Shown piece by piece: positions 35,066 through 43,813 of a DNA stretch of 64,000 nt. The position numbers were made by a program, and so were the translations under genes. The notes beneath the pieces were generated by a model. The model did not search any database. It had not been told where the DNA came from and saw only the letters and a program-made list of their open reading frames with translations. The stretch is from CAYNXB01 sp964401045 (GTDB lineage: Bacteria > Pseudomonadota > Alphaproteobacteria > Sphingomonadales > Sphingomonadaceae). Location of the stretch: assembly GCA_964401045.1 (NCBI GenBank), contig CAYNXB010000008.1:1-64000 (forward strand). The letters are read 5' to 3'. The first letter of the stretch is position 1. Each line of letters starts with the position of its first letter.

Positions 35066-36889
35066 ATGTGTGGAATCATCGGCATCGTCGGCAAGCAGGA
35101 GGTCGCCGCGCGGCTGGTCGATGGCCTGCGGCGAATGGAATACCGCGGCTATGACAGCGCCGGCATCTGCACCGTGCATGATGGAGAACTGATTCGCCGC
35201 CGCGCGCCGGGCAAGCTGATCCATCTCGTCGCGGAACTAGACCGGCATCCCGCTCCTGGCACGACCGGCATCGCCCACACCCGCTGGGCGACCCACGGCG
35301 CGCCGACCACCAGCAATGCCCATCCGCACGCGACGGGTGAAGTCGCGCTGGTCCACAACGGCATCATCGAGAACTTCCGTCCGCTGCGCGAGGAGCTGGA
35401 GGCGCGCGGCCACAGATTCGAAAGCGAAACCGACACCGAAGTGGTCGCGCATCTCGTCTCGGAAGGGGTCGAGGCGGGAAAGAGCCCGCAGGATGCCGTC
35501 CGTGCGGTGCTGCCGCGGCTGCGCGGTGCGTTCGCGCTGGCGATTGCGTTCCGCGCGCATCCGGAGCTCCTGATCGGCGCGCGCCTCGGCTCGCCGCTTG
35601 TGGTCGGTTACGGGGAGGGCGAGACTTACCTCGGGTCGGACGCGCTCGCGCTCGCGCCGCTGACGCAGAAGATCTCGTATCTCGAGGAAGGCGACTGGGT
35701 CGTGATCACGCGCGAGGGCGCGGCGATCTTCGACAAGGACGATCAGCCCGTCGAGCGCCCGGTGCAGGAATCAGGCGCCACCGCCACCGCGATCGAGAAG
35801 GGCAACTATCCCCACTTCATGCTCAAGGAGATATTCGAGCAGCCGATCGTCGTTGCGCAGACGCTGCGTTCCTACTTGCGCCCGCTCGAGCGGCAGGTCG
35901 CGCTGCCGCAGATCGATTTCGACATTTCCGCGGTGGAGCGGGTGCAGATCGTCGCCTGCGGCACTTCGTATTACGCGGGGATGGTCGCCAAGTACTGGTT
36001 CGAGCGCTTCGCCCGCGTCCCGGTCGACATCGATTTCGCCAGCGAGTTCCGTTACCGCGAACCGGTGCTGCAGCCGGGCGGGCTGGCGTTGTTCATCTCC
36101 CAGAGTGGAGAAACCGCGGACACCCTGGCGGCATTGCGTCATTGCCGCGCCGAAGGGCAGACCATCGCGGTGGTCGTCAACGTTCCAACCAGCTCGATGG
36201 CCCGCGAAGCCGACCTGCTGCTGCCGACCCACGCCGGGCCCGAGATCGGCGTCGCCTCGACCAAGGCATTCACCTGCCAGCTCGCGGTCCTGGCCGCGCT
36301 TGCCGCGCATTTCGCGGTCAAGAAGGGCAAGATGAGCGCCGCGGAGGAATCGGCGATCGTGGATCATCTGCTCGAAGCGCCAGCCGCGCTCACCGCCGCG
36401 CTCTCTCACGACGAGGAAATCGCCGGCATGGCGCATCTCATCGCTCCGGCTCGCGATGTGCTTTATCTTGGCCGCGGACCGGACTTTCCGCTCGCGCTTG
36501 AGGGCGCACTCAAATTGAAGGAAATCAGTTACATTCACGCCGAAGGTTATGCATCGGGTGAAATGAAACACGGGCCGATCGCGCTGATCGACGAAGCGGT
36601 GCCGGTGATCGTCCTCGCGCCCTCGGGGCCGTTGTTCGAGAAGACCGTCTCCAACATGGAGGAAGTACGCGCCCGCGGCGGCAAGATCGTGCTGATTTCC
36701 GACGCCCGGGGCCTCGCCGAAGCCGGCCACGGTTGCCTGGCGACGATCGAGATGCCCGCGGTACACCCGCTAATCGCGCCGCTGGTCTACGCGGTGCCGG
36801 TGCAACTGCTCGCTTATCATGTGGCGGCAATCAAGGGCACTGACGTGGATCAGCCCCGCAACCTCGCGAAAAGCGTGACGGTGGAATAG
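35066..36889 (+). CDS. glmS: Glutamine-fructose-6-phosphate aminotransferase GlmS
   Basis: 607 residues. MCGIIGIVGKQEVAARLVDG gives the N-terminal nucleophile Cys2 after Met removal; HTRWATHGAPTTSNAHPH is the glutaminase loop. Two SIS domains follow (CGTSYYAGMVAKYWFERFA, SQSGETADTLAALRHC, STKAFTCQLAVLAALA), ending in the DQPRNLAKSVTVE signature. It makes glucosamine-6-phosphate from fructose-6-phosphate and glutamine. The 218 bases upstream show no GlmS ribozyme-like core, and no other regulatory structure was recognised. Confidence 0.97.
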   Translation: MCGIIGIVGKQEVAARLVDGLRRMEYRGYDSAGICTVHDGELIRRRAPGKLIHLVAELDRHPAPGTTGIAHTRWATHGAPTTSNAHPHATGEVALVHNGIIENFRPLREELEARGHRFESETDTEVVAHLVSEGVEAGKSPQDAVRAVLPRLRGAFALAIAFRAHPELLIGARLGSPLVVGYGEGETYLGSDALALAPLTQKISYLEEGDWVVITREGAAIFDKDDQPVERPVQESGATATAIEKGNYPHFMLKEIFEQPIVVAQTLRSYLRPLERQVALPQIDFDISAVERVQIVACGTSYYAGMVAKYWFERFARVPVDIDFASEFRYREPVLQPGGLALFISQSGETADTLAALRHCRAEGQTIAVVVNVPTSSMAREADLLLPTHAGPEIGVASTKAFTCQLAVLAALAAHFAVKKGKMSAAEESAIVDHLLEAPAALTAALSHDEEIAGMAHLIAPARDVLYLGRGPDFPLALEGALKLKEISYIHAEGYASGEMKHGPIALIDEAVPVIVLAPSGPLFEKTVSNMEEVRARGGKIVLISDARGLAEAGHGCLATIEMPAVHPLIAPLVYAVPVQLLAYHVAAIKGTDVDQPRNLAKSVTVE

Positions 36890-36959
36890 CTTGGCTTAAG
36901 CCATTCGCAGATTTCAGGTTTTACGGCCCGTCAACCAATTTCGCTTACGCCGCTCCATT

Positions 36960-39320
36960 GTGAGCGACGCGCATTCCGAATTGCCCGGCCTTCCGCTGCG
37001 GCTCAGCAATCTTGCGCTGATCGGCCTCAAGCAGCCCGAAGAGGGAAGCTGGGGCCGTCTCCGCGCGTTGCAATACGGGCGCCTGTCCGAGAATTCCCTG
37101 TTCCGCGTCGCCATCCACGTCGTTGCGGTGCTCATCACCTTCGCGATCTTCGCCGGCAAGGTGCCGATGCTCGCGCTCGGCGTCTGGGGCGTTACGGTCG
37201 GCGGCGCGCTGTGGAACACCGTGGCGATCGATCGCGGCCTCGCCAACGTAGAGCGCAGCAGGATGTCGCGCGCCGATTTTTGGCGCCACACCAGCGCGTT
37301 CGCGGTGCTCGGCGCCGCGTGGGCCTCCCCGCTGATCGTGTTCCTGCCGTGGGGCGCGCCGATGGATTTCCTCGCCAGCTGGGCGGTGATCGCGATGCTG
37401 ATCACCGGGGCCGCAGTCGCGGTTTCGGGCGCCCCATTGGCGACGATCGTGTTCACGTTGGTGACGGGCGGAGCGGCAGCGATCGCCTGCCTCCTGTTCG
37501 GTCAGCCAGTGTTGATCGGGGTGGTGCTGGGGTTCGTGGCGATCGCGGTAAATGGCGCGATCCGCTCCTCGCGGATCTACGTTTCGGCGCGCGTTTCCGA
37601 AGTCGGCGTCGCAGAGAAGAGCGAAGTCGTGTCGCTGTTGCTTCGCGAGTTCGAGGAGAACGAGGCGGATTGGCTATGGCAGATCGACACCGCCCGCCGC
37701 ATCCGTTCGGCCAGCCCGCGCTTCGCTTACGCGCTGGGGCAGGACAGCGCCGCGATCGAGGGCAAGAGCTTCATCCAGCTCATCGCGGGCGAGTCCTGGG
37801 AAGCCGGCCAGTTCGCACCCAGCCTCCATGATCTCGCCGAACGGCTCAAGCGCCGGGAAAGCTTCTCCAACCTGATCGTCAGGGTCGACGTAGCCGGCGG
37901 CCGCCGCTGGTGGGAACTGTCGGGCACGCCGATGCTCGACGAGGATAGCAAGTTCGTCGGCTACCGCGGCGTCGGCTCGGACGTCACCGAGCGCCGCGAG
38001 AGCGATGAGAAGATCGCTTATCTCGCGCGCTACGACACGCTCACCGGCCTGCCCAACCGCATGATGCTGACCGAGGCGCTCGGCGACGCGATGCGCTATG
38101 CCGAACAGTGGCGCACGCGCTGCGCGTTCCTGATGATCGATCTCGACCGGTTCAAGGCGGTCAACGATTCGCTGGGCCATCTCGTCGGCGACCGGCTGCT
38201 GGCCCAGGTTTCGGACCGCCTGAAGGAGCTTATCACTGCCAACGAGCTGTGTGGCCGGCTGGGTGGAGACGAGTTCGCGATCGTCATTCGCGATGCGTCC
38301 GACAGCGCCTGGGTGGAGAGCGTCGCCGGCCGGGTGATCGAATGCCTGTCGCGGCCTTACGAAGTCGACAATCACACCCTGTTCGTCGGCGCCAGCGTCG
38401 GCCTGGCGCTTGGCCCGCGCGACGGCACGACCGTCGAGATGCTGATGCGCAATGCCGATCTCGCGCTGTACCGCGCCAAGGACGAGGGCGGGGGCCGCCA
38501 CCGCACGTACGAGCCCTCGCTCCACGCCGACGCTGAGGAACGCCGCAAGCTCGAATTCTCGCTCCGCCGCGCGCTCGACCGCAAGGAGATGAGCCTCAAT
38601 TTTCAGCCAGTGGTCGATGCGCACAGCGAGCGGGTGGTGAGCTTCGAGGCTCTGCTGCGCTGGAACAGCAAGGAGCACGGCTTCGTCAGCCCGGTGAAGT
38701 TCATCCCGCTGGCCGAGGACACTCGCCTGATCGTGCCGATTGGCGAATGGGTGCTGACCGAGGCGTGCAGGGAGGCAACCAAATGGCCGGACCAGATCAA
38801 GGTCGCGGTCAACGTCTCGGGCGAACAGCTGCTCGATCCCAACTTCTCGCGCACCGTGGTCAACGCGCTCGCTGGCAGTGGCCTTCCGGCACACCGGCTC
38901 GAGGTTGAGGTGACCGAGAGCATCTTCGTGCGCGACGCGGTCAGCGCCCGCCAGACGCTGGAGGAGATAATGGCGCTCGGCTGCTCCGTCGCGCTCGACG
39001 ACTTCGGCACCGGCTATTCTTCGCTCGGCTACCTGCGCGCGATGCGCTTCTCGACCATCAAGGTCGACCGTAGCTTCGTTCAGGGCGCGGCGACCGGCAA
39101 CAAGGAAAGCCTGGCGATCATCCGCGCGGTGGTGGCGATGGCTGACAGCCTCGAAATGTCGACCACCGCCGAAGGGGTGGAGAACGCCGACGAGGCCAAG
39201 CTCGTCACCGACCTCGGCTGCAAGAAGATCCAGGGCTACTATTTCGGCCGCCCGATGGAGGCCGCGGACGCGCTGGCGCTGTTCGACAAGAAAGGCGCTA
39301 AGAAGGCCGTGGCGGCTTAG
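36960..39320 (+). CDS. Membrane-anchored PAS-GGDEF-EAL cyclic-di-GMP protein
   Basis: 786 residues from the GTG at 36960, without a clear Shine-Dalgarno site. Several predicted membrane helices lie within about residues 45-190 (for example VVAVLITFAIFAGKVPMLAL). A PAS/PAC sensor follows at about 225-345 ending YRGVGSDVTERRESDEK. The GGDEF domain is intact (GGDEF at 435-439, LCGRLGGDEFAIVI), as is the EAL domain (EAL at 563-565, then VTESIFV, LDDFGTGYSSLGYLRAM and AEGVEN). Both cyclase and phosphodiesterase motifs look complete, so either or both activities are possible. Single gene between glmS and purQ (convergent). Confidence 0.9.
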   Translation: MSDAHSELPGLPLRLSNLALIGLKQPEEGSWGRLRALQYGRLSENSLFRVAIHVVAVLITFAIFAGKVPMLALGVWGVTVGGALWNTVAIDRGLANVERSRMSRADFWRHTSAFAVLGAAWASPLIVFLPWGAPMDFLASWAVIAMLITGAAVAVSGAPLATIVFTLVTGGAAAIACLLFGQPVLIGVVLGFVAIAVNGAIRSSRIYVSARVSEVGVAEKSEVVSLLLREFEENEADWLWQIDTARRIRSASPRFAYALGQDSAAIEGKSFIQLIAGESWEAGQFAPSLHDLAERLKRRESFSNLIVRVDVAGGRRWWELSGTPMLDEDSKFVGYRGVGSDVTERRESDEKIAYLARYDTLTGLPNRMMLTEALGDAMRYAEQWRTRCAFLMIDLDRFKAVNDSLGHLVGDRLLAQVSDRLKELITANELCGRLGGDEFAIVIRDASDSAWVESVAGRVIECLSRPYEVDNHTLFVGASVGLALGPRDGTTVEMLMRNADLALYRAKDEGGGRHRTYEPSLHADAEERRKLEFSLRRALDRKEMSLNFQPVVDAHSERVVSFEALLRWNSKEHGFVSPVKFIPLAEDTRLIVPIGEWVLTEACREATKWPDQIKVAVNVSGEQLLDPNFSRTVVNALAGSGLPAHRLEVEVTESIFVRDAVSARQTLEEIMALGCSVALDDFGTGYSSLGYLRAMRFSTIKVDRSFVQGAATGNKESLAIIRAVVAMADSLEMSTTAEGVENADEAKLVTDLGCKKIQGYYFGRPMEAADALALFDKKGAKKAVAA

Positions 39321-39409
39321 GCTAGCTTGTCATTGCGGGGGGATAGAGGCCCTGCCACAATCCATCACCTGAAGCTGGATTGCTTCGCTGCCCTCGTAAA
39401 GACGACGAT

Positions 39410-40087
39410 TCAAGCCTCGACCATTCCCCGGATCGCGCTCTCGAACAGCGCGCGGCCGTCAGTCCCGCCGTGGCCTTCGTCGATCGCCCGTTCCGGATGC
39501 GGCATCATGCCGAGCACGTTGCCCGCCTCGTTGAGGATCCCGGCGATGTTGCGCTGCGAACCGTTGACGGCTTCGACGTAGCGGAACGCCACGCGCCCTT
39601 CACCCTCGAGCCGGTCGAGCGTCGCGTCATCGGCGTAGAAGTTCCCGTCGTGGTGGGCGACCGGGATATGGATGTGCTGCCCCGCCTCGTAGCCCGCCGT
39701 GAACAGCGACTGCGAGTTCTCGACCTCGAGCGTCACCGTCCGGCAGACGAAGTTCTGGCCCGCGTTGCGCATCAGCGCGCCGGGCAAGAGGTGCGCTTCG
39801 GTCAGCACCTGGAAGCCGTTGCACACCCCGAACACCGGCACGCCGCGATTCGCCTGTTCGACCACCGCGCGCATCACCGGGCTGTGCGCCGCCATCGCGC
39901 CGGATCGCAGGTAGTCGCCGTAGGAAAACCCGCCGGGCAGGGCGATGAAGTCGAGCCGATCGGGCAGTTCGGCATCGCCATGCCACACGCGGTGCGGCGC
40001 GACGCCCGAGATCGTCTCGAGCGCCACCGCGAGGTCGCGGTCGCAGTTCGATCCGGGGAAGGTGACGACGGCCGAGCGGAACGCCAT
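39410..40087 (-). CDS. purQ: Phosphoribosylformylglycinamidine synthase, glutaminase subunit PurQ
   Basis: 225 residues from ATG 40087, which overlaps the purS stop (ATGA). [39 protein letters not shown] and [19 protein letters not shown] with the nucleophile Cys, and the His-Glu of [11 protein letters not shown], identify the small glutaminase subunit that feeds ammonia to PurL. PurS is encoded just upstream; purL is not in the window. Confidence 0.96.
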   Translation of the reverse strand: MAFRSAVVTFPGSNCDRDLAVALETISGVAPHRVWHGDAELPDRLDFIALPGGFSYGDYLRSGAMAAHSPVMRAVVEQANRGVPVFGVCNGFQVLTEAHLLPGALMRNAGQNFVCRTVTLEVENSQSLFTAGYEAGQHIHIPVAHHDGNFYADDATLDRLEGEGRVAFRYVEAVNGSQRNIAGILNEAGNVLGMMPHPERAIDEGHGGTDGRALFESAIRGMVEA

Positions 40088-40326
40088 CACGCCCTCTCCA
40101 GCTTCTCGATCCGATAATTCTCGATCACAGTGTTGGCGAGCAGGTTGCGGCACATCTCATCGAGCGCCGCGTCGCTGGTGCCGTCGGCCACGTCGAGTTC
40201 GATTTCGCGGCCGATGCGCACGTTCTCGACGCCCGAGAAACCGAGCCCCTCGAGTGCATGATGGACCGCGCGGCCTTGCGGATCGAGCACGCCGGGCTTG
40301 AGGCTGATATGGACGCGGACTTTCAT
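40087..40326 (-). CDS. purS: Phosphoribosylformylglycinamidine synthase subunit PurS
   Basis: 79 residues. [20 protein letters not shown] and [20 protein letters not shown] are the PurS pattern. The small dimer bridges PurQ and PurL in the three-part FGAM synthase. It overlaps purQ by 1 base; a start ATG at 40326 is followed by MKVRVHI, the usual N-terminus. Confidence 0.93.
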   Translation of the reverse strand: MKVRVHISLKPGVLDPQGRAVHHALEGLGFSGVENVRIGREIELDVADGTSDAALDEMCRNLLANTVIENYRIEKLERA

Positions 40327-40407
40327 CGCGAGCCTTTGTTTGGGTGAGGAGTCGCGCGCCCTATGGCGATTGCGGCTCGTCCCGACAAGGGCGCGCCGGC
40401 GGTTTTC

Positions 40408-41511
40408 CTAGTCCAGCCGCATTACCCAGCCATGCCTGTCCTGCGCGGTGCCGCGCTGGATCGCCACCAGCCTTTCGCGCATCCGCCCGGTCAATTGCCC
40501 CGGTCCGCCCGAGCCGACGGTGAACTCGCCGTCATGGCTGGCAACCTTGCCGACTGGCGTCACGACCGCGGCGGTGCCGCAGGCGAAACATTCGAGCAGT
40601 TTGCCGCTGCCTGCGTCCTCGCGCCACTGGTCGAAGGCGTAGGGTTCCTCGCGCACCGTCAGGCCTTCCTCGCGGGCGAGGGTGATGAGGCTGTCGCGGG
40701 TGATGCCGGGCAGGATCGTGCCGCCGAGCGGAGGGGTCAGCAGCGAGCCGTCTTCGAAGGCGAAGAAGAGGTTCATGCCGCCGAGCTCCTCGACGTACTT
40801 GTGCTCGGCCGCGTCGAGGAAGCAGACCTGGTCGTGACCTTTGCTGACCGCCTCGGCGTGCGGCACAAGGCTCGCCGCGTAGTTGCCACCACACTTGGCG
40901 GCGCCGGTGCCGCCAGGCGCGGCGCGGGTGTAATCGCGCGAAACCCAGATCGACACTGCCGGCGCGCCGGACTTGAAATAGTTGCCCGAAGGGCTGGCTA
41001 TGACCAGAAACTTGTACTGTTTCGCCGGACGTACGCCGAGGAACGCCTCGGTCGCGATCATGAACGGGCGCAAGTAGAGCGAGCCGCCTTCAACCGTCGG
41101 AAACCACTCCCGGTCCGCGAGCACCAGCTGACGGATCGCCTCGATGAAGGCCTCCTCCGGAAGGTTCGGCATCGCCAGGCGGTCGGCCGAGGCGTTGAAG
41201 CGGCGCGCGTTCGCTTCCGGCCGGAACAGTGCCATCGCACCGTCCTCCAGCTTGTAGGCCTTGAGACCTTCGAAGATCTCCTGTGCGTAGTGGAGCACGG
41301 CAGACGCGGGATCGAGGCTGAGCGGTTCGCGTGGGCCGATGCGTGGGCTGTGCCAGCCGCGCTCCTCGTCCCAGTCGATGGTTACCATGTGATCGGTAAA
41401 TACCTTGCCGAAACCCGGATCGGCGATCGCCTGCGCGCGGCTGGAGCCGGGAACCGGAGCGGGATGCGGGAGGCGTTCGAAGCTGTGAGGGGCGGTGGCG
41501 AGCGTCGCCAT
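40408..41511 (-). CDS. ilvE: Branched-chain amino-acid aminotransferase IlvE
   Basis: 367 residues, the longer bacterial/eukaryotic BCAT type. DEERGWHSPRIGPREPLSLD, YAQEIFEGLKAYKLEDGAMA, LYLRPFMIATEAFLGVRPAK and GGNYAASLVPHAEAVSKGHD are signatures, with the PLP-Lys in the NYAASL-region fold class IV neighbourhood. It transfers amino groups between glutamate and leucine, isoleucine and valine. A long 5' region (to about 41930) with the structured leader described separately lies upstream. The gene start at ATG 41511 is sharply defined by MATLATAPHSFERL. Confidence 0.93.
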   Translation of the reverse strand: MATLATAPHSFERLPHPAPVPGSSRAQAIADPGFGKVFTDHMVTIDWDEERGWHSPRIGPREPLSLDPASAVLHYAQEIFEGLKAYKLEDGAMALFRPEANARRFNASADRLAMPNLPEEAFIEAIRQLVLADREWFPTVEGGSLYLRPFMIATEAFLGVRPAKQYKFLVIASPSGNYFKSGAPAVSIWVSRDYTRAAPGGTGAAKCGGNYAASLVPHAEAVSKGHDQVCFLDAAEHKYVEELGGMNLFFAFEDGSLLTPPLGGTILPGITRDSLITLAREEGLTVREEPYAFDQWREDAGSGKLLECFACGTAAVVTPVGKVASHDGEFTVGSGGPGQLTGRMRERLVAIQRGTAQDRHGWVMRLD

Positions 41512-41702
41512 GGAGGCAAGGTCCTGTCGGTTGATGATGCGGGGGGTTGAACGAATATTTCGAGCTAGACAAGAAAAATGAAATAAATGGTAAGCGGTGC
41601 AACCATTCCAATCGACCTAGCGCGTCGGATAAACGAAGGCAAAGTGTCGCGATGAAGTGAGGGCTGCCTCTCCATCCCGAACCCGCCAATTCCGGATATG
41701 AG

Positions 41703-41733
41703 AAGGGCCGCCTCGCGGAACGAGACGGCCCTT
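41703..41733 (-). terminator. Strong hairpin ending the structured leader
   Basis: AAGGGCCG (41703-41710) and CGGCCCTT (41726-41733) form a perfect 8-base stem extended by GCCTCG/CGAGAC-type pairs. It closes the structured leader on the minus strand. The downstream bases are CTCATATCC rather than a T-run, so termination could be partial, or the stem could act as an attenuator arm. Confidence 0.5.
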
Positions 41734-41788
41734 CGCATGGTCAGCGGCCGGAAGTGCCGCTCACGAAGCCTTTATCGGCCAAAGAAGA

Positions 41789-41845
41789 TTACCGATAATG
41801 CTCCGCACGGGTCGTTTCCGACCTCCCTGCTGAACCATGAGACAT
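41789..41845 (-). CDS. 18-residue short ORF in the ilvE leader
   Basis: Reads MSHGSAGRSETTRAEHYR and a TAA stop. The ribosome site on the minus strand is GAAAGGAGGTGA (41849-41860), complementary over all 12 bases to the 3' tail of 16S rRNA as I know it, with 6 bases from GGAGG to ATG. The last four codons (His-Tyr-Arg-stop) lie in the left arm and loop of a 7-base-pair hairpin. It lacks runs of Ile, Leu or Val, so it is not a classical branched-chain attenuation peptide. Real translation is likely from the Shine-Dalgarno quality; function unknown. Confidence 0.5.
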   Translation of the reverse strand: MSHGSAGRSETTRAEHYR

Positions 41846-41986
41846 CGGTCACCTCCTTTCGCGCTTGTGAGCCAGAGCTCCATCTCACTGGAGCCCAAGA
41901 CCGCGTTCGCCGCTGATCTTGGCCTATATGTGAGTCAGAGAGTGTTCTAACTCAAGTCTTGTATTTATCTTTTTCCCCGTCAGAAT

Positions 41987-42030
41987 CGGGCACTTCGGGC
42001 CTGCGCATCGCGCGGGCTTTTTTGTGCCCG
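41987..42030 (+). terminator. Rho-independent terminator, plus strand, without an assigned gene
   Basis: GCCTGCGC (41999-42006), loop ATC, GCGCGGGC (42010-42017), then six T (42018-42023). An outer stem CGGGCAC (41987-41993) / GTGCCCG (42024-42030) encloses it. The T-run puts it on the plus strand, but no annotated plus-strand gene ends here. Confidence 0.7.
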
Positions 42031-42054
42031 ATACCGACTGAGGGTTGGCCTGGC

Positions 42055-42231
42055 TTACTGAGCTTCGGTCGGGCTCGGCTCGGGGGACGGGGTCGGCGAC
42101 GGAGCCGGGGTCGGGGTTGGCTCGGCGGTCGGCTCGGGCTGCGGGGCTTCCTGGGCCTGGATGGCGCTCAGAGCGAAAGGAGCAGCGAGAAGAAGCGCCG
42201 AAGTTGCCGCGAGAATTTTCCTGGAAGACAT
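42055..42231 (-). CDS. Small secreted Pro/Thr/Glu-rich protein
   Basis: 58 residues from ATG 42231. A clear signal peptide (ILAATSALLLAAPFALSAIQ, cleavage near QAQ) is followed by a mature part of only about 35 residues made of Pro, Thr, Ser, Glu and Ala (EPTAEPTPTPAPSPTPSPEP). Such low-complexity tails are not informative; the protein might be a cell-envelope spacer. Its codon use is normal. A longer frame starting at 42294 is not supported. Confidence 0.6.
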   Translation of the reverse strand: MSSRKILAATSALLLAAPFALSAIQAQEAPQPEPTAEPTPTPAPSPTPSPEPSPTEAQ

Positions 42232-42437
42232 AGGTACTCCGTGGGGTTGCAAGTGAGGGCCGCGGTCTTTCTGTCGCACCGCCGCGCGCGCCAAACCCCC
42301 TGCGGCGGCGCGTCGTTCGTTTGGGGTGAATCGTTAGCCGTCCCCGGCTCGTCGCCTGAGGGCACCGCTTCGTGGAGGGGCGTTTTGCCGCTGGCGGGAA
42401 TCGCTTGCCGAGTCAGCGGGGAAGCAAAGCTGCGGCG

Positions 42438-42923
42438 TTAGCGGCAATCCTCGATCACCCGGCTGATTTCGGGCCACGCAGGAACGTAAAGCGCCTGGCC
42501 GCTGCCCTCGATCGCAAACCGGCCTTTCGAGAATGCGATCGCATCGAGCAGCGGATCGCGCGCTTGTAGCGCGGCGACGCCGCCGGTCGCTTGCAGCGCA
42601 CGCGTAGCCGTCTCGGTACGGACGGTGAGCAACGCGCTCCCTGCGCCTGGCCAGGCGATACGCACCGCTCCGCCCGTGCAGGTCATCGTAAGCCGCGGCT
42701 GGCCGGGAAGGCCGAAGGTCGCCGTGCCGTTCGCATAGGTCCAGTCACCCGGCGTCTGCGGCGCGTCCTCCCAGTTGGTGGCAGTCGGCACCGGAGCGGC
42801 GGGCGCCGGCGCGGGCGCGGGTGTCGGAGCCGGCGGCGGAGCAGGCGTGGGCGCTTGGGTGCGCGGGACGCAGGCCGCGATCAGGGCCAGCGGGGCGAGC
42901 GGGGCAAACCGGAGGAATCGCAT
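42438..42923 (-). CDS. Lipoprotein with Pro-rich linker, unknown function
   Basis: 161 residues. Lipobox LIAAC with Cys18, then a Pro/Ala linker (PTPAPPPAPTPAPAPAPAAP) and a globular domain from about residue 48 (NWEDAPQTPGDWTYANGT, ATFGLPGQPRLTMTC, SKGRFAIEGSGQALYVPAWP) with a Cys at its end. The domain pattern recurs in sphingomonad lipoproteins but has no name I can give. Divergent from tlyA with 64 bases between starts. Confidence 0.65.
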   Translation of the reverse strand: MRFLRFAPLAPLALIAACVPRTQAPTPAPPPAPTPAPAPAPAAPVPTATNWEDAPQTPGDWTYANGTATFGLPGQPRLTMTCTGGAVRIAWPGAGSALLTVRTETATRALQATGGVAALQARDPLLDAIAFSKGRFAIEGSGQALYVPAWPEISRVIEDCR

Positions 42924-42987
42924 GCCGTCCTTTCATGACGAAGCGCAGTGGCTGGCTCAAGCCGATAGCGTCCGCTAGTCGCGCGTG

Positions 42988-43734
42988 ATGCCCGCACAGG
43001 CCAGAAAGCAACGCATCGATCAACTGCTCGTTTCCCGCGGGCTCGCGGAAAGCCGCGCGCGGGCGCAGGCATTGGTGATGGCGGGGCTGGTGTTCAGCGG
43101 CGAAACGAAGCTGGCGAAGCCGGGCCAGCAACTGGCCGAGGACGCCGCCATAGAAGTGCGAGGGCGCGATCACCCCTGGGTCAGCCGCGGCGGGATCAAG
43201 CTTGCCCACGCGCTCGATTATTTCCAGCTCGATCCCGGCGGCGCCACGGCGATGGACATCGGCAGCTCGACCGGCGGCTTCACCGATGTGTTGCTGAGCC
43301 GCGGAGCCGCCCACGTGTTCGCGGTCGATTCGGGCACCAACCAGCTCGCCTGGAAGCTGCGGCAGGATCCGCGGGTGACGGTGCTCGAGCAGACCAGCGC
43401 CCGCGTGCTGACGCCGGCAGAGATCGACCGGCCGTGCGGCTGGGTGGTGTGCGACGCCAGCTTCATCTCGCTCGTCAAAGTGCTCGAAGTGCCGCTCCGC
43501 CTCGCCGCTCCGCAATGCCGGCTGGTGGCGCTGATCAAGCCGCAGTTCGAAGTCGGCAAGGGAGAAGTCGGCAAAGGCGGGGTGGTGCGCGACCCGGCGC
43601 TTCATGCGCGCGTATGCGGGGATGTGCGCGACTGGCTCGAGGCAGACGGCTGGCGCGTGCAGGGAATCGCCGTGAGCCCGATCACCGGCCCGCAAGGGAA
43701 CGTCGAGTTCCTCATTTCCGCCGAACGCAGTTGA
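42988..43734 (+). CDS. tlyA: TlyA-type rRNA methyltransferase
   Basis: 248 residues from ATG 42988 (a GTG one codon earlier is also possible). The S4 RNA-binding domain (RIDQLLVSRGLAESRARAQA) is followed by an FtsJ-like methyltransferase: MDIGSSTGGFTDVLLSRGAA, VVCDASFISLVKVLEVPLRL and ALIKPQFEVGKGEVGKGGVV. TlyA 2'-O-methylates 16S and 23S rRNA in some bacteria. Single gene, followed by tspO after 79 bases. Confidence 0.88.
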   Translation: MPAQARKQRIDQLLVSRGLAESRARAQALVMAGLVFSGETKLAKPGQQLAEDAAIEVRGRDHPWVSRGGIKLAHALDYFQLDPGGATAMDIGSSTGGFTDVLLSRGAAHVFAVDSGTNQLAWKLRQDPRVTVLEQTSARVLTPAEIDRPCGWVVCDASFISLVKVLEVPLRLAAPQCRLVALIKPQFEVGKGEVGKGGVVRDPALHARVCGDVRDWLEADGWRVQGIAVSPITGPQGNVEFLISAERS

Positions 43735-43813
43735 ATCGGGACAATCTCCGCCCTGCCGTTGCGCGCCTCCCCGGGGGCGGCCAATATCCCGTGTCGAATC
43801 GGGGACTTTCCAC

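Larger units (their letters stand above)
41703..41930 (-). ncRNA. Candidate structured leader RNA upstream of ilvE
   Basis: On the minus strand four hairpins follow one another: GGTCG-GAAA-CGACC (41810-41823, GNRA-loop type), TTATCGG/CCGATAA (41772-41798, spanning the stop codon of the short ORF), AGCGGC/GCCGCT (41743-41761) and the AAGGGCCG stem (41703-41733). Candidate promoter elements TTGAGT (41950-41955) and CATATA (41925-41930) have a 19-base spacer. Length about 220 bases. Independent small RNA or 5' leader of ilvE are both possible; ends are approximate. Confidence 0.5.
41512..42054. other. 543-base intergenic region upstream of ilvE
   Basis: No ordinary gene. It holds, reading on the minus strand, a possible promoter (41925-41955), a near-perfect Shine-Dalgarno sequence, an 18-codon ORF and four hairpins to about 41703, and on the plus strand a strong terminator near 41987-42030. 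Bases 41512-41695 next to ilvE are A/T-richer and show nothing recognisable. Confidence 0.8.

Noticed and set aside
39321..39409. Mobile-element remnant after the GGDEF-EAL gene
   Set aside because: A phrase like TGGATTGCTTCGCTGCCCTCG-type is reminiscent of common intergenic repeats, but no paired arm or second copy was found in the window.
41849..41860. Fragment of a 16S rRNA gene (TCACCTCCTTTC on the plus strand)
   Set aside because: Only 12 bases match the 16S 3' tail; upstream bases do not. It is better explained as the complement of a strong Shine-Dalgarno site on the minus strand.
41700..41930. Classical branched-chain attenuator for ilvE
   Set aside because: The 18-residue peptide contains no Ile, Leu or Val, the final hairpin lacks a T-run, and it ends about 190 bases before ilvE.
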